A stretch of DNA of 7,190 nt from a bacterium (GTDB taxonomy: Bacteria > Krumholzibacteriota > Krumholzibacteriia > WVZY01). The number at the start of each line of letters is the position of its first letter. The stretch's first letter is position 1. The stretch covers positions 1 to 7,190 of the forward strand of contig JAPUJU010000304.1 of NCBI GenBank assembly GCA_027296025.1, given 5' to 3'. Positions 6,639 through 7,190 of this stretch are shown in pieces. The position numbers were made by a program, and so were the translations under genes. The notes beneath the pieces were generated by a model. The model was not told where the DNA came from and searched no databases. It worked only from the letters and a program-made list of their open reading frames with translations.

Positions 6639-6671
6639 CGAGACCGGACGGGGAACAGCGAGCCCGTTTCG

Positions 6672-6686
6672 TGGCATAAGTTTTGC
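6672..6686 (+). promoter_or_regulatory. Sigma54 (RpoN) -24/-12 promoter upstream of pilB
   Basis: TGGCATAAGTTTTGC matches the sigma54 consensus TGGCACG-N4-TTGC, with TGGCA and TTGC both intact and the exact 15-base length. Differences are T for C and A for G after TGGCA, and G instead of A/T after TTGC. The predicted start is near 6698, leaving a leader of about 53 bases before the pilB GTG. Sigma54 control of pilus genes is known in other bacteria, which supports the call. Confidence 0.65.
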
Positions 6687-6750
6687 GGAAAATGCTCTGA
6701 TGTAATTCCGCACAAATTCGAAGTACGCGCTCCTTCCAAAGGACGATCCG

Positions 6751-7190
6751 GTGAATGACAAAATCACTAGAAAGCTAGTCGAGTCTGCGCTTGTCAGCCA
6801 AGAACAGATTGGTAAGGCTCTCGAAATCCAGCAGACTGAGGGCGGATCTCTCGGGTACAACCTCGTTAAAACGGGCGCCATTTCCGAAATGGCCTTTGCC
6901 GAGTTCATGGGGCAAGTATACAACGTTCCGGCGGTAGACTTGGAGGAAACGGCCCCGACGGAAGATGTTGTCGAACTGATTCCCGCAGACGTCGCCACCA
7001 AGTTCCAGGTCGTCCCGATCCAGCGGGAAGGACGCCTTCTCACCGTAGCGATGGCCAACCCGGATAACATCTTCGCTATCGATGATATCAAGTTTATTAC
7101 GGGACTCGAAGTGAAGCCGGTAGTTGCGACCGAAACGTCAATTCAGAAATCGATCGATCGCCTCTACGATTCGGCGAACTCGCTCGCCAG
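6751..7190 (+). CDS. pilB: Type IV pilus assembly ATPase PilB, N-terminal MshEN region; 3' end outside window
   Basis: PilB is the cytoplasmic hexameric ATPase that drives pilus extension. Only the first 146 codons are present, so the Walker motifs lie beyond the window. The reading frame is uninterrupted to the edge. The GTG start is supported by AAAGGA (6738-6743) seven bases upstream and by alignment of the first residues with the family N-terminus. The visible part is a T2SSE_N/MshEN domain: LVSQEQIGKALEIQQ (residues 14-28), SLGYNLVKTGAISE, YNVPAVDLEE, then ELIPADVATKFQVVPI and LLTVAMANPDNIFAIDDIKF. These resemble PilB of Myxococcus-type systems. The first cyclic-di-GMP motif starts KIT where RLG is usual, and the second starts SLG. 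A GspE-type secretion ATPase is the alternative, but the LVKTGAI and PDNIFAIDDIKF wording favours PilB. Confidence 0.88.
   Translation, partial: MNDKITRKLVESALVSQEQIGKALEIQQTEGGSLGYNLVKTGAISEMAFAEFMGQVYNVPAVDLEETAPTEDVVELIPADVATKFQVVPIQREGRLLTVAMANPDNIFAIDDIKFITGLEVKPVVATETSIQKSIDRLYDSANSLA

Larger units (their letters stand above)
6405..6750. other. 346-base non-coding region between comEA and pilB
   Basis: No credible gene is seen on either strand; the one long minus-strand frame here also runs through both flanking genes. The region holds an inverted repeat TTGCAT/ATGCAA (6427-6432 with 6447-6452), a GC-rich hairpin (6557-6571) and a bulged hairpin (6610-6638). It also has a direct repeat GACCGGAC (6614-6621 and 6642-6649) and a sigma54 promoter (6672-6686). 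The pentamer GACCG or its complement CGGTC occurs eight times: 6408, 6456, 6462, 6537, 6581, 6614, 6629 and 6642. It probably contains the comEA transcript end and the control region of pilB. A small RNA cannot be excluded. Confidence 0.6.

Noticed and set aside
6228..7091. A 287-codon minus-strand open frame covering the comEA-pilB gap
   Set aside because: It overlaps the HhH motifs of comEA and most of the visible pilB, both strongly identified on the plus strand. Its translation is Ser/Arg-rich without any recognisable domain.

Overview
The window is a chromosomal stretch from a diderm (Gram-negative) bacterium of moderately high GC content. It carries a TonB-receptor-like outer-membrane protein and the start of a type IV pilus ATPase. 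The combination of hut genes, an ECF S component, a TonB-type receptor, ComEA and a PilB of the myxobacterial type would suit a Gemmatimonadota, FCB-group or deltaproteobacterial-type lineage. The phylum cannot be fixed from this sequence alone. All seven genes are on the plus strand. Three, perhaps four, use GTG starts. I see no tRNA, rRNA, insertion sequence or CRISPR array.

Layout. (1) Positions 1-1860 hold the tail of a histidine-utilisation block: the last 160 residues of urocanate hydratase (hutU) and a complete imidazolonepropionase (hutI), which catalyse consecutive steps from urocanate to formiminoglutamate. A perfect 7-bp dyad lies between them. (2) Positions 1882-3405 encode a two-lobed TPR protein whose lobes are joined by a Pro/Ala/Gln linker built from nested 12-bp and 21-bp tandem repeats. 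It follows hutI by only 21 bases but has no obvious role in histidine breakdown. (3) After a short gap with a plausible sigma70-type promoter comes a compact cluster at 3499-6404. It holds an ECF transporter S component, a TonB-dependent-receptor-like beta-barrel whose GTG start overlaps the S-component stop by four bases, and, six bases later, a small membrane-anchored ComEA-type helix-hairpin-helix protein. (4) A 346-base non-coding region follows, with several inverted repeats, an excess of the pentamer GACCG/CGGTC and a well-formed sigma54 (-24/-12) promoter. (5) From 6751 to the window edge runs the N-terminal MshEN domain of a PilB-type pilus ATPase.

How the parts may fit together. The barrel and the S component look like an outer- and inner-membrane pair for uptake of one scarce nutrient (a vitamin or cofactor, identity unknown), relying on an ATPase/T module encoded elsewhere. 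ComEA and PilB are both parts of DNA-uptake/type IV pilus machinery and sit side by side, though probably under separate promoters. The most useful leads are the receptor/S-component pair, the sigma54 promoter with its motif-rich upstream region, the degenerate first MshEN motif of PilB, and the period change in the TPR linker. Nothing here is clearly a wholly new system.
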